Source of the DNA: Bartonella rochalimae ATCC BAA-1498
GTDB lineage: Bacteria; Pseudomonadota; Alphaproteobacteria; Rhizobiales; Rhizobiaceae
Length of the DNA: 64,000 nucleotides
Assembly (NCBI RefSeq): GCF_000706645.1
Contig: NZ_KL407337.1
Location: forward strand, 374,320-438,319
Reading direction: 5' to 3'
The position numbers and the translations under genes are program-made. The notes below the pieces were generated by a model, which was not told the origin of the DNA, ran no database searches, and saw nothing but the letters and a program-made list of their open reading frames with translations. Shown one piece after another: positions 1 through 10,900 of the stretch. Each line of letters opens with the position of its first letter. Position 1 is the stretch's first letter.

Positions 1-165
1 ACTTTTTTTGAGAACAAAAAGCTCACGTAGCTGGACACGTTCAAAAGTTGTAAAACGACCACCACAAACGGAACATACACGCCGACGACGGATGACTGTT
101 GCCTCTTCCGTAGGACGTGAATCCTTAACCTGTGTATTTTCACATTGGCAATAAGGGCACCGCAT
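1..165 (-). CDS. nrdR: Transcriptional repressor NrdR, N-terminal part (cut by window edge)
   Basis: NrdR is the zinc-ribbon and ATP-cone repressor of ribonucleotide reductase genes. The 55 visible residues begin [18 protein letters not shown] and carry the four ribbon cysteines (C3, C6, C31, C34) followed by the conserved [18 protein letters not shown] stretch. The ATG lies at 165-163. The gene continues past the left edge, so the ATP-cone is not visible. It starts 12 bases after the glyA stop on the same strand, which suggests co-transcription with glyA. The zinc-ribbon match is unambiguous. Confidence 0.95.
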   Translation of the reverse strand, partial: MRCPYCQCENTQVKDSRPTEEATVIRRRRVCSVCGGRFTTFERVQLRELFVLKKS

Positions 166-177
166 CTTTTTTATACC

Positions 178-1491
178 TCAACAAGAACTCAAATAAGAAT
201 AAAGAGGAAATTCACTTGTCATATCATGTACCTTCTTTTTGACAGCTCTTTCAACTGAAGTATTCTCTCCATCATTTCGTGCCAAGCTAAGATTATCAAA
301 AACCTCTGCAATAAAATTTCCAATCTGAGTAAACTCACGTTCTGAAAAACCACGTGTTGTTGCAGCAGGTGTACCCAAACGAATCCCTGAAGTTATTGAT
401 GGTTTCTCGGGATCAAAGGGAATACTATTTTTGTTGCAAATAATATTAGCACGGCCCAAAGCTTGTTCTGCACTCTTTCCTGTTATATTTTTAGAACGCA
501 AATCGACTAAAAATAAATGATTATCTGTACCACCAGAAACAATATTAAAACCATTATTTTTTAAGCTTTCTGCTAAAGTTTTAGCATTAATAACTACATT
601 AGCAATATAGTCTTTAAAAGCAGGTTGCAAAGCCTCTCCCAATGCAACAGCCTTAGCTGCAATAACATGCATTAAAGGGCCACCTTGAAGACCTGGAAAA
701 ACTGCCATGTTAATTTTTTTGGCTAAGGCTTCATCATTTGTCAATATCATACCACCACGGGGACCACGCAACGATTTATGCGTTGTTGTAGTGACAACAT
801 GAGCATATGGTACAGGGGAAGGATGAGCATTTCCAGCAACTAAACCTGCAATATGAGCCATATCAACCATCAAATACGCTCCAATTTCATCTGCAATTTC
901 ACGGAACAATTTCCAATTCCATAAGCGTGAATAGGCTGTGCCACCTGCTAAAATAAGCTTTGGTTTATGCTTTTTTGCTAAACGCTCTATTTCCTCCATA
1001 TCCAGAAGCTGATCTTCTTGACGAACACCATAAGAAACAACATTAAACCATTTGCCTGACATATTAACAGATGAACCATGGGTGAGATGGCCACCAGAAT
1101 TCAAATCCAGCCCCATAAATGTATCACCAGGCTGGAGCAGAGCTAAAAATACAGCCTGATTCATTTGGCTACCAGAATTAGGCTGCACATTTACAAAAGC
1201 TGCACCAAAAAGCTTTTTTGCTCGCTCAATTGCTAATTCTTCAACTAAATCAACAAAATGACAACCACCATAATAACGCTTTCCTGGATAACCTTCTGCA
1301 TACTTATTGGTTAAAATTGATCCCTGAGCTTCAAGAACTGCCCTTGAAACAATATTTTCTGAGGCGATCAATTCAATCTCATGGCGCTGCCGTCCAAGCT
1401 CACCACTGATTGCATCAAAAACCACAGAATCAGTAACTTGTAAACTATCATTAAAAAAACACTTCCGCAGATCATTTGCTTGCTTGGTCAT
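178..1491 (-). CDS. glyA: Serine hydroxymethyltransferase
   Basis: PLP enzyme that interconverts serine and glycine and charges tetrahydrofolate with a one-carbon unit in the cytoplasm. The PLP-binding lysine is in [16 protein letters not shown] (Lys 241 counted from an upstream ATG at 1497, Lys 239 from the preferred start). ELIASEN and the KRYYGG substrate-site motif are also present. Two ATGs lie close together at 1497 and 1491. I prefer 1491 because the AGGA upstream sits about 7 bases from it but only 1-2 bases from the other. This gives 437 residues, normal for the family. nrdR follows directly, the usual rhizobial order. Confidence 0.97.
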   Translation of the reverse strand: MTKQANDLRKCFFNDSLQVTDSVVFDAISGELGRQRHEIELIASENIVSRAVLEAQGSILTNKYAEGYPGKRYYGGCHFVDLVEELAIERAKKLFGAAFVNVQPNSGSQMNQAVFLALLQPGDTFMGLDLNSGGHLTHGSSVNMSGKWFNVVSYGVRQEDQLLDMEEIERLAKKHKPKLILAGGTAYSRLWNWKLFREIADEIGAYLMVDMAHIAGLVAGNAHPSPVPYAHVVTTTTHKSLRGPRGGMILTNDEALAKKINMAVFPGLQGGPLMHVIAAKAVALGEALQPAFKDYIANVVINAKTLAESLKNNGFNIVSGGTDNHLFLVDLRSKNITGKSAEQALGRANIICNKNSIPFDPEKPSITSGIRLGTPAATTRGFSEREFTQIGNFIAEVFDNLSLARNDGENTSVERAVKKKVHDMTSEFPLYSYLSSC

Positions 1492-1812
1492 AAACATGTC
1501 CTAATATTAGAAATTAAAGTAATAGAAGGTAACACAGCAAATCTTATAGATAAAATCTTTTAAATTTAATTTCAAAAACTGTAAATACAGCAAAAGTTCA
1601 GTCTATATCTTTATTTTTGTAATAATAAAATCCTATCTTCAAAAAAATAAATGACAAACAAATTACATTCTAAAACTTATATTACGTAATGTTATTATAC
1701 TCTTTTCAAACAAGAAAATAATAAGCTTGCAGTTCTAAAATATCCAATTATTTAATTGAATAGAATATTAAAAATGGGATCTAACAGTAAAAATTAAATT
1801 TAAGGATAATAG
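1492..1812. other. Intergenic region between divergent glyA and argC
   Basis: About 320 bases, very AT-rich, between two divergently read genes, so it should hold both promoters. I could not pick convincing -35/-10 pairs by eye and see no coding remnant or strong hairpin. Confidence 0.5.
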
Positions 1813-2745
1813 ATGGCAACAAAAATTTTTATTGATGGTGAACATGGAACAACCGGACTGCAAATACAAAAGCGATTGGCGAAACGTTCTGATTTAGAAT
1901 TGCTATCTATCCCTCACAAAGATCGCCATAAGCTTGATTCTCGAAAAGACTACCTTAATCAAGCTGACATTGTTATTTTATGCCTTCCAGATGAAGCCGC
2001 ACAGGAAACTGTTAACCTCCTTAAAAATAATAAAAAAATTAGAATTATTGATAGCTCAACAGCGCATCGCACTGCTGCAGACTGGGTTTATGGCTTTCCT
2101 GAAATGACAACAGGACAAAAAAAACGTATCCAAGAAGCGCACTATGTTGCAAATCCTGGATGTTATCCAACCGGCGCAATTAGTTTGATTCGGCCATTAC
2201 GTGAAGCAGGTTTAATAGACTCTGATTACCCAATATCAATTAATGCTATATCTGGCTACACAGGCGGTGGCAAACAATTAATTGCTCAAATGGAAGATCA
2301 ATCTAAAAAAGATTCTCTGAAAGAAAACTATTTTATTTATGGTCTAAATCTTAATCATAAACATATTCCCGAAATCAAAATTCATGGGCAAATTAGCCAA
2401 ACACCTATTTTTGTGCCAAGTGTTGGCCGTTTTCCTCAAGGAATGATTGTTAATATTCCCCTACATCGCACCTTATTTACAAAATCAGTTAACTGTTCTG
2501 ATCTTCGTGAAATTTTTCATGTTCATTACAATAAACAAAATACAATATCTATTGCATCACAAGAAGAAACCGAAATACTAACCAAACTAAACCCAGAATC
2601 CTTAGCACATAAAGATAGTATGAAACTTTTTGTTTTTGGCAATGACAATGACGGTATTTTCAATCTTTGCTCTATATTTGATAATCTCGGAAAAGGAGCA
2701 TCCGGATCTGCTGTTCAAAATCTTGATTTAATGCTTTCAGGCTGA
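1813..2745 (+). CDS. argC: N-acetyl-gamma-glutamyl-phosphate reductase (type 2)
   Basis: NADPH-dependent reductase of the third step of arginine/ornithine synthesis, converting N-acetylglutamyl phosphate to the semialdehyde. It is the short, type 2 form (310 residues). The N-terminal nucleotide-binding segment reads IFIDGEHGTTGLQI, and the catalytic cysteine is C117 in VANPGCYPTGA. GYTGGGKQLI follows the active site. A purine-rich AAGGATAATAG precedes the ATG. No other arginine-pathway gene lies nearby. It converges on ctaA, leaving 18 bases between the stop codons. The reading frame is intact. Confidence 0.93.
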   Translation: MATKIFIDGEHGTTGLQIQKRLAKRSDLELLSIPHKDRHKLDSRKDYLNQADIVILCLPDEAAQETVNLLKNNKKIRIIDSSTAHRTAADWVYGFPEMTTGQKKRIQEAHYVANPGCYPTGAISLIRPLREAGLIDSDYPISINAISGYTGGGKQLIAQMEDQSKKDSLKENYFIYGLNLNHKHIPEIKIHGQISQTPIFVPSVGRFPQGMIVNIPLHRTLFTKSVNCSDLREIFHVHYNKQNTISIASQEETEILTKLNPESLAHKDSMKLFVFGNDNDGIFNLCSIFDNLGKGASGSAVQNLDLMLSG

Positions 2746-2754
2746 AATTTTTTT

Positions 2755-2775
2755 AAAAAGTTCTTATTTAAGAAC
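2755..2775 (-). terminator. Probable intrinsic terminator of ctaA
   Basis: Read on the minus strand, the last codons and stop of ctaA form a 6-bp stem, GTTCTT/AAGAAC, with a 4-base loop, followed at once by five T. It is short and AT-rich, so strength is uncertain. The position at the convergent argC/ctaA junction fits a terminator. Confidence 0.45.
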
Positions 2776-3840
2776 AAGATATGACCCCTTTGTAGCCCGC
2801 CAATGAACAACTGAAAAACACAATACTGCTAAAGCAATACTTTGATGAATAAGGCCCCAACTAATTGGCACTTCATTTAACAATGTAATAATACCCAAAA
2901 ATGCCTGAAAAACTATGATAACAAATAACAAAAATGCACGACGAGCATGCGTTGAGTGAGGATTTCTTTTGCTTACATACAAAACGTGAATAATCGCCAT
3001 AATAAATAAAAAATAAGCAAAAAAACGATGTACAAATTGCACTGTTAAAGGATTTTCAAATAAACTGAGCCAAACGGGACTATAGTTCAGCAATCCATCA
3101 GGTATAATTTGTCCATCCATTAATGGCCATGTATTATAAACCTTGCCTGCATGAAGACCTGCAACTAAAGCACCAAAATAAATCTCAACTAAAATGCAAA
3201 AAACAAGCCAACCTGCAAAACGTTGTACAGTTTGATCTGCCGGTTGTTCTGAATATTCTGTAAGACCTCGAGATAAATAAGTAACAAAAATAATCACAAA
3301 GCATGCCGTTATTAGATGAATCGCTAAACGATATTGACTAACGCTTGTTAAATTACTTGACCCTAAACCAGAAGCTACCATCCACCAGCCAATAACACCT
3401 TGAACAGCAATAAGAACTGGTACGGATACAAGCTGAAGAAGAATATTTTTTTCGATACGCTTAGTTGCCCAAAACCAAATTAAACCGCACAAAGCTAAAA
3501 GACCAACCAAACGACCAAGAAAACGATGACCCCATTCCCACCAAAAAATCACTTTAAATGCATTTAAAGTCATATCACGATTGAGTACTTTATACTGTGC
3601 TATCTGTTGATATTTTAAGAACTCTTCCTGCCATTGTTCTACACTAATCGGTGGAATTACACCATAAATCGGCTTCCATTCAGTTATTGATAACCCAGAT
3701 CCTGTCAAACGAGTAGCTCCGCCTATTAAAACAATCGCTAAACAAAGCAATAAAATAGCATAAAGCCATATCTGTATTTGTTTTCGATTTTGTTTTTGTA
3801 GTGGCGTCAAAACTATGTCATTCAACCTTTTTATTGTCAT
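2764..3840 (-). CDS. ctaA: Heme A synthase (COX15/CtaA)
   Basis: Inner-membrane oxidase that turns heme O into heme A for cytochrome aa3-type terminal oxidase. The 358-residue product has about eight hydrophobic segments. Family motifs are visible: GGATRLTGSGLSITEWKPI near residues 40-60, WWEWGHRFLGR with a heme-ligand histidine, HLITACF and LHQSIALAVL with further histidines. Length is typical of the alphaproteobacterial form. The gene stands alone here, without ctaB or other oxidase genes. Confidence 0.96.
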   Translation of the reverse strand: MTIKRLNDIVLTPLQKQNRKQIQIWLYAILLLCLAIVLIGGATRLTGSGLSITEWKPIYGVIPPISVEQWQEEFLKYQQIAQYKVLNRDMTLNAFKVIFWWEWGHRFLGRLVGLLALCGLIWFWATKRIEKNILLQLVSVPVLIAVQGVIGWWMVASGLGSSNLTSVSQYRLAIHLITACFVIIFVTYLSRGLTEYSEQPADQTVQRFAGWLVFCILVEIYFGALVAGLHAGKVYNTWPLMDGQIIPDGLLNYSPVWLSLFENPLTVQFVHRFFAYFLFIMAIIHVLYVSKRNPHSTHARRAFLLFVIIVFQAFLGIITLLNEVPISWGLIHQSIALAVLCFSVVHWRATKGSYLVLK

Positions 3841-3939
3841 TTCTGATTATCTCCAGTTTATCTACAACTACAAAAATGCCCTATAAAACACCAAAGCCCT
3901 GCTATAAGATATAATTAGCGCTGTTTTTGCACATTACAA

Positions 3940-4719
3940 CTATGAATTGATACAATAAATATTCTTTGAGAATTTATATATCGTCTGCACTATCCAATTA
4001 TGTTTACAAAGTAGAACACCACAAACATAATAATCTGTCAATTCTGCAATTTCTTCAAATCTATATTGAGGCTCAACAGTCATCTCTAAAATAATAAAAT
4101 CATAATCTTTTTTAAGTTCTTGTAATATAATTAAGGGTAGCATTTGAATTTTTTTTGCGCGCTCAGCAATTCATTGTCCCCCACGGAAAAATATCAACTC
4201 CCGTATCATAATCACGATAAATAACATCATGCAATTGCTGACATTCTTTTAAAACATCACCCCTGAACATGAGCTCATCGCTTTTTCTATTTGTTGCCAA
4301 GAAATATCTACCAACAAGATTATTTTATATTCCTTGATAAGAAGAGATAGTTTTTCTGCTATTCTTGCAACTTCTGGTCAGATGATTGAAAAAACTGTTG
4401 AAACACATAATTTAAGCAAACTGATAATTTTTTTATTGCACTCAAAATTTAAGAGCTTCTTTTTGCCTTAAATCAGAAGGTACTACCATTGCTTTTAAAA
4501 CTTTCTTTCTCTAAGTGTTTTTTGTTACAGAATATTTTTGCAGTAATAGCCCTTCTCCACAAGTGATAAGGATTGAGATTGCTCCTTCACAAAAGTATTA
4601 ATTTTCTCTCTTAACTGTGTTTTAAAGCTTTCTGCAATGATCCCATCCCAATGAATTTGATCAACAATCTGGGAAATTTTACTTTCTAACTGAGCAAAAA
4701 GTTCCTCTATTTCTACCAA
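3940..4719 (-). pseudogene. Decayed exopolysaccharide-type P-loop ATPase (ExoP/Wzc-like) remnant
   Basis: Reading the minus strand across frames gives pieces in the order expected for the cytoplasmic ATPase half of an ExoP/Wzc-type chain-length protein. A coiled-coil fragment lies at about 4719-4525. A strand reading IILLVDISWQQ lies at about 4330-4290, recalling the VLLIDADLR motif. DVIYRDYDTGVDIFPWGT lies at about 4230-4175, and YDFIILEM at about 4110 recalls the YDxVIxDxPP Walker B region. Frameshifts and stops separate the pieces, and no Walker A loop is left. The family call rests on motif memory and is moderate; a ParA-like ATPase is the alternative. The remnant is clearly not expressed as one protein. 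Confidence 0.45.
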
Positions 4720-5478
4720 TCATTACCTTGATTTGACGCAGCCATTAAGCCTAATTGTAAAGCCATATGAGCTTTTTATGTATTCAAAAATCAAGTTTAG
4801 TCTTTATAGCTATAACAACAGAATTATCCATTATAAATTAAAGATAATAGAGATTGTTCTTGTTGATACATGATTTTAATAGAAACAATAGATGAATGAA
4901 ATGTCTTTAAGATATGAAAAGTGTATTTTTATCGTATTTGATCTCGCTTCATGATTTTTTCAGAAAAGTTAGAAAATCAGGTTTCTAAGCCCTGTCAGGT
5001 ATCTTCAACAGTTTTGCTTCAAAAGAAAGATCAATAAAATCACCTTCGCGTAATAATTGGATATTTTTATAAACTCTTTCACGTCTATATCATAGAAAAT
5101 TATTCTATCAGAACTTGAATAATTTAGAAAAACCGGTTGAGAAAATAGTAATGGGATAATATTATTTTGTTTATCAGTCGATAATCGATAATAGTATTCT
5201 ATCAGAAGCGCATAATATAAATGTTAATATTGCTTGGTAAGGTTTTGGATAAACAAAATTCACAATACACAATGTATCGTTATTAAAAAAGCAATAAGAG
5301 TTTTTTGCTACATTATGCGCACTAACAATTTTTTATCGTATTTAAAGATTCATTTTTATTTTAACCAGAAAAATATATTACTCTCTTTTATTTAAGAGAT
5401 AATAGGAACACTCCTCTTAACTACAGCCTATATTCGTTCAAGATAAGAAAATATAAAAACTTTTTATTTACGATAACT
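4720..5478. other. Long non-coding stretch, probably decayed
   Basis: About 760 bases with stops in every frame, downstream of hflX and upstream of the ExoP-like remnant in minus-strand terms. A few residues upstream of the remnant may be its eroded N-terminal extension. Otherwise I recognise no gene, RNA or repeat. Confidence 0.4.
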
Positions 5479-6825
5479 TTAGTACATATTTTGTTTTATA
5501 TAATTCAATCGTTTTCTTGCCTCAGCAGTAAGCATTGCTTTAATAGTAATAGAGCCATCATCGTTGCTTTTTTGTTCTATTTGACCAGAGTTCTTATAGA
5601 ACCAATCAATAATCCTCATTTCATCAGGCTTTAAAATCAACTCAACACTCTGTATATCCCCAAAAATCTTCTTTTCAATAAGTGCTAACAATTGACTTAA
5701 ACCTTTACCAGTAAGGGCTGATATCATCAGTGCAGAATTTAACATTTTTTTTGAATTTGTCTGCAAAACGCCCAATGCGTGTTGATCCAACGTATCAATT
5801 TTATTCCAAATTTCCACGATATGATCCGTGTCATTAATATCAACACCAAGATCTGAAAGTATTTCAAAAACATCTTGAGCGTGAGCGTAATGATCAGGAT
5901 CGGATACATCTCTTACATGAAGAATTAAATCAGCTTCTATCACTTCTTCAAGGGTTGCTCTAAAAGCTGCAATTAAATGTGTTGGTAAATTAGATATAAA
6001 ACCTACAGTATCGGATAAAAGAACTGTTTGCCCATGAGGTAGAACAATTTTACGTAAAGTGGGATCAAGAGTTGCAAATAGCATATCCTCTGCCAATACA
6101 TTAGAATCACTTAAATGGTTAAAAAGTGTTGACTTCCCCGCATTTGTGTATCCTACCAAAGCAATAACAGGATGAGGTATCCTTTTTCTTTTAGCTCTGT
6201 GAAGAGCACGTGTTTTAACAACAGTTTCTAATTCGCGACGAATACTAATAATTTTATTTTGCAAAAGACGTCTATCTGCTTCAATTTGAGTTTCACCAGG
6301 ACCACCCAAAAAGCCAGTACCACCACGTTGCCTCTCCAAATGTGTCCAACTACGAACAAGCCTACTTTTTTGATAAGATAAATGAGCCAATTCTACTTGT
6401 AGGACCCCTTCCTTTGTTCGCGCCCGATCACCAAAAATTTCAAGAATCAAAGCTGTTCTATCAATAACCTTACAATTCCATAATTTTTCCAAATTACGCT
6501 GCTGTACTGGTGTTAGAAAATGATCAACAATCGAAAGCATAATATGATGCTCATTTATATAATGAGCAAATTCATTCGCCTTACCTATCCTAAACAAAGT
6601 TGAAGAACATGGCTTAGCAATATTGATAATTTCATAATGAACAACATTCAATTTAATAGCACGTGCTAATCCTAACGCTTCTCTTATTCGAGAATCTACT
6701 GAGCGTTCATTGAAAGTCTTTTTCTGCTTGTATCCATCAGAACAGATCGGTACAAAAATAGCAACACGCATCTGCTGCTCAATCTGTGAAATAAACTTCC
6801 CAGATTTCTTATTTTTACATATCAT
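5479..6825 (-). CDS. hflX: Ribosome-associated GTPase HflX
   Basis: HflX binds the large ribosomal subunit and splits stalled or stress-arrested ribosomes using GTP. The 448-residue product has the N-terminal HflX domain, then a glycine-rich linker GGTGFLGGPGETQIEADRR, then the GTPase domain. The P-loop is GYTNAGKSTLFN, switch II is in LLSDTVGFISNLP, and the specificity motif is WNKID. It lies 52 bases after hfq on the same strand, the conserved hfq-hflX pair. The C-terminal domain is complete. Confidence 0.96.
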   Translation of the reverse strand: MICKNKKSGKFISQIEQQMRVAIFVPICSDGYKQKKTFNERSVDSRIREALGLARAIKLNVVHYEIINIAKPCSSTLFRIGKANEFAHYINEHHIMLSIVDHFLTPVQQRNLEKLWNCKVIDRTALILEIFGDRARTKEGVLQVELAHLSYQKSRLVRSWTHLERQRGGTGFLGGPGETQIEADRRLLQNKIISIRRELETVVKTRALHRAKRKRIPHPVIALVGYTNAGKSTLFNHLSDSNVLAEDMLFATLDPTLRKIVLPHGQTVLLSDTVGFISNLPTHLIAAFRATLEEVIEADLILHVRDVSDPDHYAHAQDVFEILSDLGVDINDTDHIVEIWNKIDTLDQHALGVLQTNSKKMLNSALMISALTGKGLSQLLALIEKKIFGDIQSVELILKPDEMRIIDWFYKNSGQIEQKSNDDGSITIKAMLTAEARKRLNYIKQNMY

Positions 6826-6877
6826 GACAACTTAAAAATTATAAAAAGGATAAAAGATATACAATACTGTAGGCTGT

Positions 6878-7117
6878 TTACTGATCATCTTCATTTTCGA
6901 ACAGCTGTACAGATTGCCCGGGCATAATTGTAGAAATAGCATGTTTATAGACTAACTGCACATGCCCATCACGGCGTAGAAGGATACAAAAGCTGTCAAA
7001 TGATGCAACAATACCTGTCAGCTTAACACCATTTACAAGAAAAATTGTAAGAGAAATTTTTTGCTTACAAACTGTATTTAAAAAAATATCTTGCAGGTGT
7101 TGTGATCGTTCTGCCAT
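6878..7117 (-). CDS. hfq: RNA chaperone Hfq
   Basis: Hexameric Sm-like protein that pairs small RNAs with mRNAs. The Sm1 region ([22 protein letters not shown]) and the Sm2 region around [14 protein letters not shown] are present, here with VYKHAIS where YKHAIS is the family hallmark. I place the start at 7117 ([10 protein letters not shown], 79 residues), because AAGGTG sits 7 bases upstream and other alphaproteobacterial Hfq proteins begin MAER. An in-frame ATG at 7147 would add ten unlikely residues. The acidic tail is short, as in other rhizobial Hfq proteins. hflX follows. Confidence 0.97.
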   Translation of the reverse strand: MAERSQHLQDIFLNTVCKQKISLTIFLVNGVKLTGIVASFDSFCILLRRDGHVQLVYKHAISTIMPGQSVQLFENEDDQ

Positions 7118-7906
7118 TATTTTTACACCTTGTGTTGTGAAATGCATAAATATTTATCACAATATTTTTTAATATATATTGACTGAAAGTACTAACTTGT
7201 CAATGTATCGGTACTAAAAATTTTATAAGATATTATCTTATATTACATCGAATATAATATTTATGAATTATGAGCATAAATATTAGCAAATTCAGATACA
7301 AAGTATGATAACTTTTTAGCACTTACTTGGCGTTAATAATTTTTAATAAAATTTTCAGTAAAAATACGATATTTTTTAACTGAAAGAATAACAACCATGT
7401 TTATTTTATAAGGAATAAACGATTAGACTATCTAATTTAGAAATATAGTACTTTGATTATGTCTTCTTATTATAAAAGAAATTAATGTGCTTCTTATAAA
7501 AGAAATTAATGTGCTTCAGAAATTTCTCCTCAATACAAATATCGCATTATAATATTATTTTTTGTATATCGACATACTCATTACATTTTGCAACAATCTC
7601 TAGAACATTATTTTAAATACAATTTCTATTAAATTGCTCCCAATTAAATGCGCTAAATTTGTAATATTTTCTATCAATTTAAATTATCTATAGATAGTTC
7701 CATTACAGTTATAATTTTATATGATATTGTTTTTAATATGTTTTTTATTGTTTTTGAGCATAAAACAAAAGCCGCGTTAACTTTATCTTGATAAGTTTTT
7801 AAATTTTTCCTTAAACATATTCCTTTCTAAACAATTAACGGTTAGTATATAGAAATATCTGGATAAGGGCGTATTCCTTTTCCATCTGTAAGAGTATGAG
7901 GCGAGT
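7118..7906. other. Long intergenic region between hfq and the giant coiled-coil gene
   Basis: Nearly 790 very AT-rich bases between divergent genes, so it should carry both promoters. Apart from the 24-bp tandem duplication listed separately I see no gene, hairpin or recognisable pseudogene. Confidence 0.5.
7471..7518. repeat. 24-bp tandem duplication
   Basis: Two adjacent copies of a 24-base unit beginning TATAAAAGAAATTAATGTGC, at 7471-7494 and 7495-7518, differing only at the last base. It lies in non-coding DNA and looks like a recent slippage duplication. Copy number may vary between isolates. Confidence 0.9.
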
Positions 7907-10900
7907 ATGGCACGCAGAACCAAATTGCAAACATTTGAAATCGAAGTCGAAGAAGCTCTTGAAAAAGCAATGAACTTTGACTTTGATAACGCAGAGATCG
8001 AAGAAATAATATCAAGTGACTCTGAAAATCTAATTAATGTAGATGATTTGATTCAAAAAATTGCAACTTCAGAAGAAGAAATCCTTTCTGAAAATGAAAC
8101 TTCAGTTCTCACCTCATCTAATATTCATGATAATGCTGTTGTTGATGAATCAGTTGCTGAATTACTTTTTGGTCAAAAACCGATTCATGAGCTTTCAGGT
8201 GGAACTGTACGTGATACACTATTACCTACACAACCTCTCCCTGCTAATGATGATATAACAGTACCTTTCAATTTCAAATCATTAAAACAAAATGGTGCTT
8301 CTCGAATTTATTGGAGCACGACAGCTCTCAGTGCTCTATGGGCAACAGGTGGTGCTTTTATTGCTCATAAACTAGCTCCTTCTGGTCTAAGCTCTTTAGC
8401 AAATATAATTACTTTTATTACATCCCCCCTCGGATTAGCTGTAGCGGCAGGAACTACAATTCCTATCCTTATGTCTTGGGGAGTTACCCAACTTATAAAA
8501 CGTTCAAATGAATTGCGTAATATTGCCATTCTTATGACCAATGCTGCACAACGCCTTAGCGAACCACAGAACATTTCTGAAAAACAAGCAATTGCTATAA
8601 GTCAAACTCTTCGTAAAGAAGTAGCTGCGATGAATGAAGGAATCGAACGCACCCTCGGCCGTGCTGTTGAACTCGAAGCTATCATTCAAAGTGAAGTTCA
8701 TAATCTTGAACGAGCCTATTCTGAAAATGAATCACGTATTTATACCTTAATTAAGGAGTTAAATAATGAACGTACAGCAATCTTGAATCATGCTGATCGC
8801 GTACAAACAGTAATCAAAGGAACACAAGAGCAACTGAGTGATGAATTTGACTTAGCTACTTCCAAAATTGCAACCAATGTTGAGAAACTTGCGCAAACTC
8901 TTACCCAAACCTTACAACAACAAGGGGAAGATCTTGTTAAAAAGCTCTCTTATGCAGGTGATGGTGTAACAAATCAACTCTTTGAACAATTTAATGAAAC
9001 AACATTACAAGTTCAGCAGAAAAATACAGAATTTTTTCATGTATTAGGAAAAACCTTTGATACTTTTGCAGAGCGTTTTGATAATAATGAAAAACAATTA
9101 GAAAAAACTTTCGATGAAACAGCTGCTAAAGCTGAATTGCATATTGCTAAGCTTGCAACGCGTATACAAACTGCAACAGACCAAACTTTATATAGTGTTG
9201 ATGAGAAATTTAAAACATTAGATGAAGCAATTATTGACCGTAATAATCAATCATTACAAGATTTTGATGAAAAAATTAAGCAGCTTGATCAACAAGCATA
9301 TAAACTCTCTTCTAAATTTGATAATATCACCTCAGAAGCAATTGAAGCGTTTGGAAATCGCCTAGTAAACGTTGACTTATCTCTTAAAGAACACAGTGAT
9401 ACCATTATCGAATCCTTCGTTGCACGTAGTAAAGAATTAGAAAACAACGCTGAAAAGCTTGGTAACTTTCTGGAAGCTCATGCCTCTCAAATCAACGTAA
9501 ATCTTAAAGAAATAACTACTGATATTAGTAATGTATTTACAAACGGACATGATCAGATTTTTTCTGCAGTTGATGCAAGCAAAAAAGTTTTACAAGAAGA
9601 AATCAAAAATGTCGATAATGCAATTATAGACATAATAAATGAGCGCTCGCAAGACTTCAAAACACAAATCGCTAATCAAAGAGATGTCATGGCGAGCATG
9701 TTGGACAGCGAAAACAATAAAATTGCTGACACATTAAAAGATCAAATTGATGTATTGACCAAAAATGTTTCAGATGTTGAAAAGACGTTGAGTCAAAATA
9801 TTCAAATTGTTGATCAACATGCTAAAGATCATGCTAATAACATAATTCAGTGTACAGAAAAACTACAAGAATCCATCACACAAAGCTGTGATACAACTAA
9901 AAATGCTTTAGAAGAACAAATTAAAAATATTGATATACGTGCCGATGCTCTTCGTGATTCCTTAGCTATCAATAGTTTTGCTCTTAATGAAGTCCTTGCA
10001 GATCAAGCGCGCACACTTGAGCAACGTATGGAAACAATTCATAATATCATCGCTAAAAGCGATATACATGTTGATATGGCATTAAAACAACAAGCAGACT
10101 TAGTCGAAAATGCAATTACTAATAATAACAAAGCCGTTACTGAAACCGTTCAAAACCATATAAAAAATCTTGAAGGACATACTGATCTCCTTAAGAACAC
10201 TCTTTCTCAATCACATGATGTATTCCTTGATACTCTTCAGACACGCGTAGGATTATTCGACGAAAATTTGGAAAGTCGTGCACGTCAAGTTTTTGAACGT
10301 GCCGCTACATTGGAAGAAACGTTATCCGAAAAACTTGAGAAAGTATGTGAAACCATCGACATGCAAACATCTACTTTTGAAGAACGATCCAATAACCTAA
10401 AAAAATCTATAGTCCTTAATAATGAACATAATCAAGCAATCCAAAAAGCACTAGAAGAAAGCGCAGATAACATACGTCTCTCATTAGAAAATTCTGTTGA
10501 TACAGTTACAGATAACGTACAAAAGAAGTTTACCAATATTTCTGAAAAATTAGTATCAATAATAGCTAATGAAACAGAAAAGTCAGAGGCTTCTCTTGCT
10601 ACTGCTGGTAATCAATTTATTTCATCTTTTGCTGATGTTGTTATCAAAGCAACAAATATTATCTCAGAATCTAGTAACCGTATTGCATTGAATGTTGAAC
10701 AAACGGTCAATGAAACTAGTGAGAAAGTCATTTCTGCTCTAACTGAGCAGACAGCTCACACTGCAAATGCCTTCACAACAGTAAGTAATAATGCGCAAGC
10801 ATTGATTAATGAAACAATTCATGCTTCAGCAGAAGCAGTTAATCAATTACTCAGTGAACGTTCTAATGTTCTTCATCAATCGATGTTAGATTTTCAAAAT

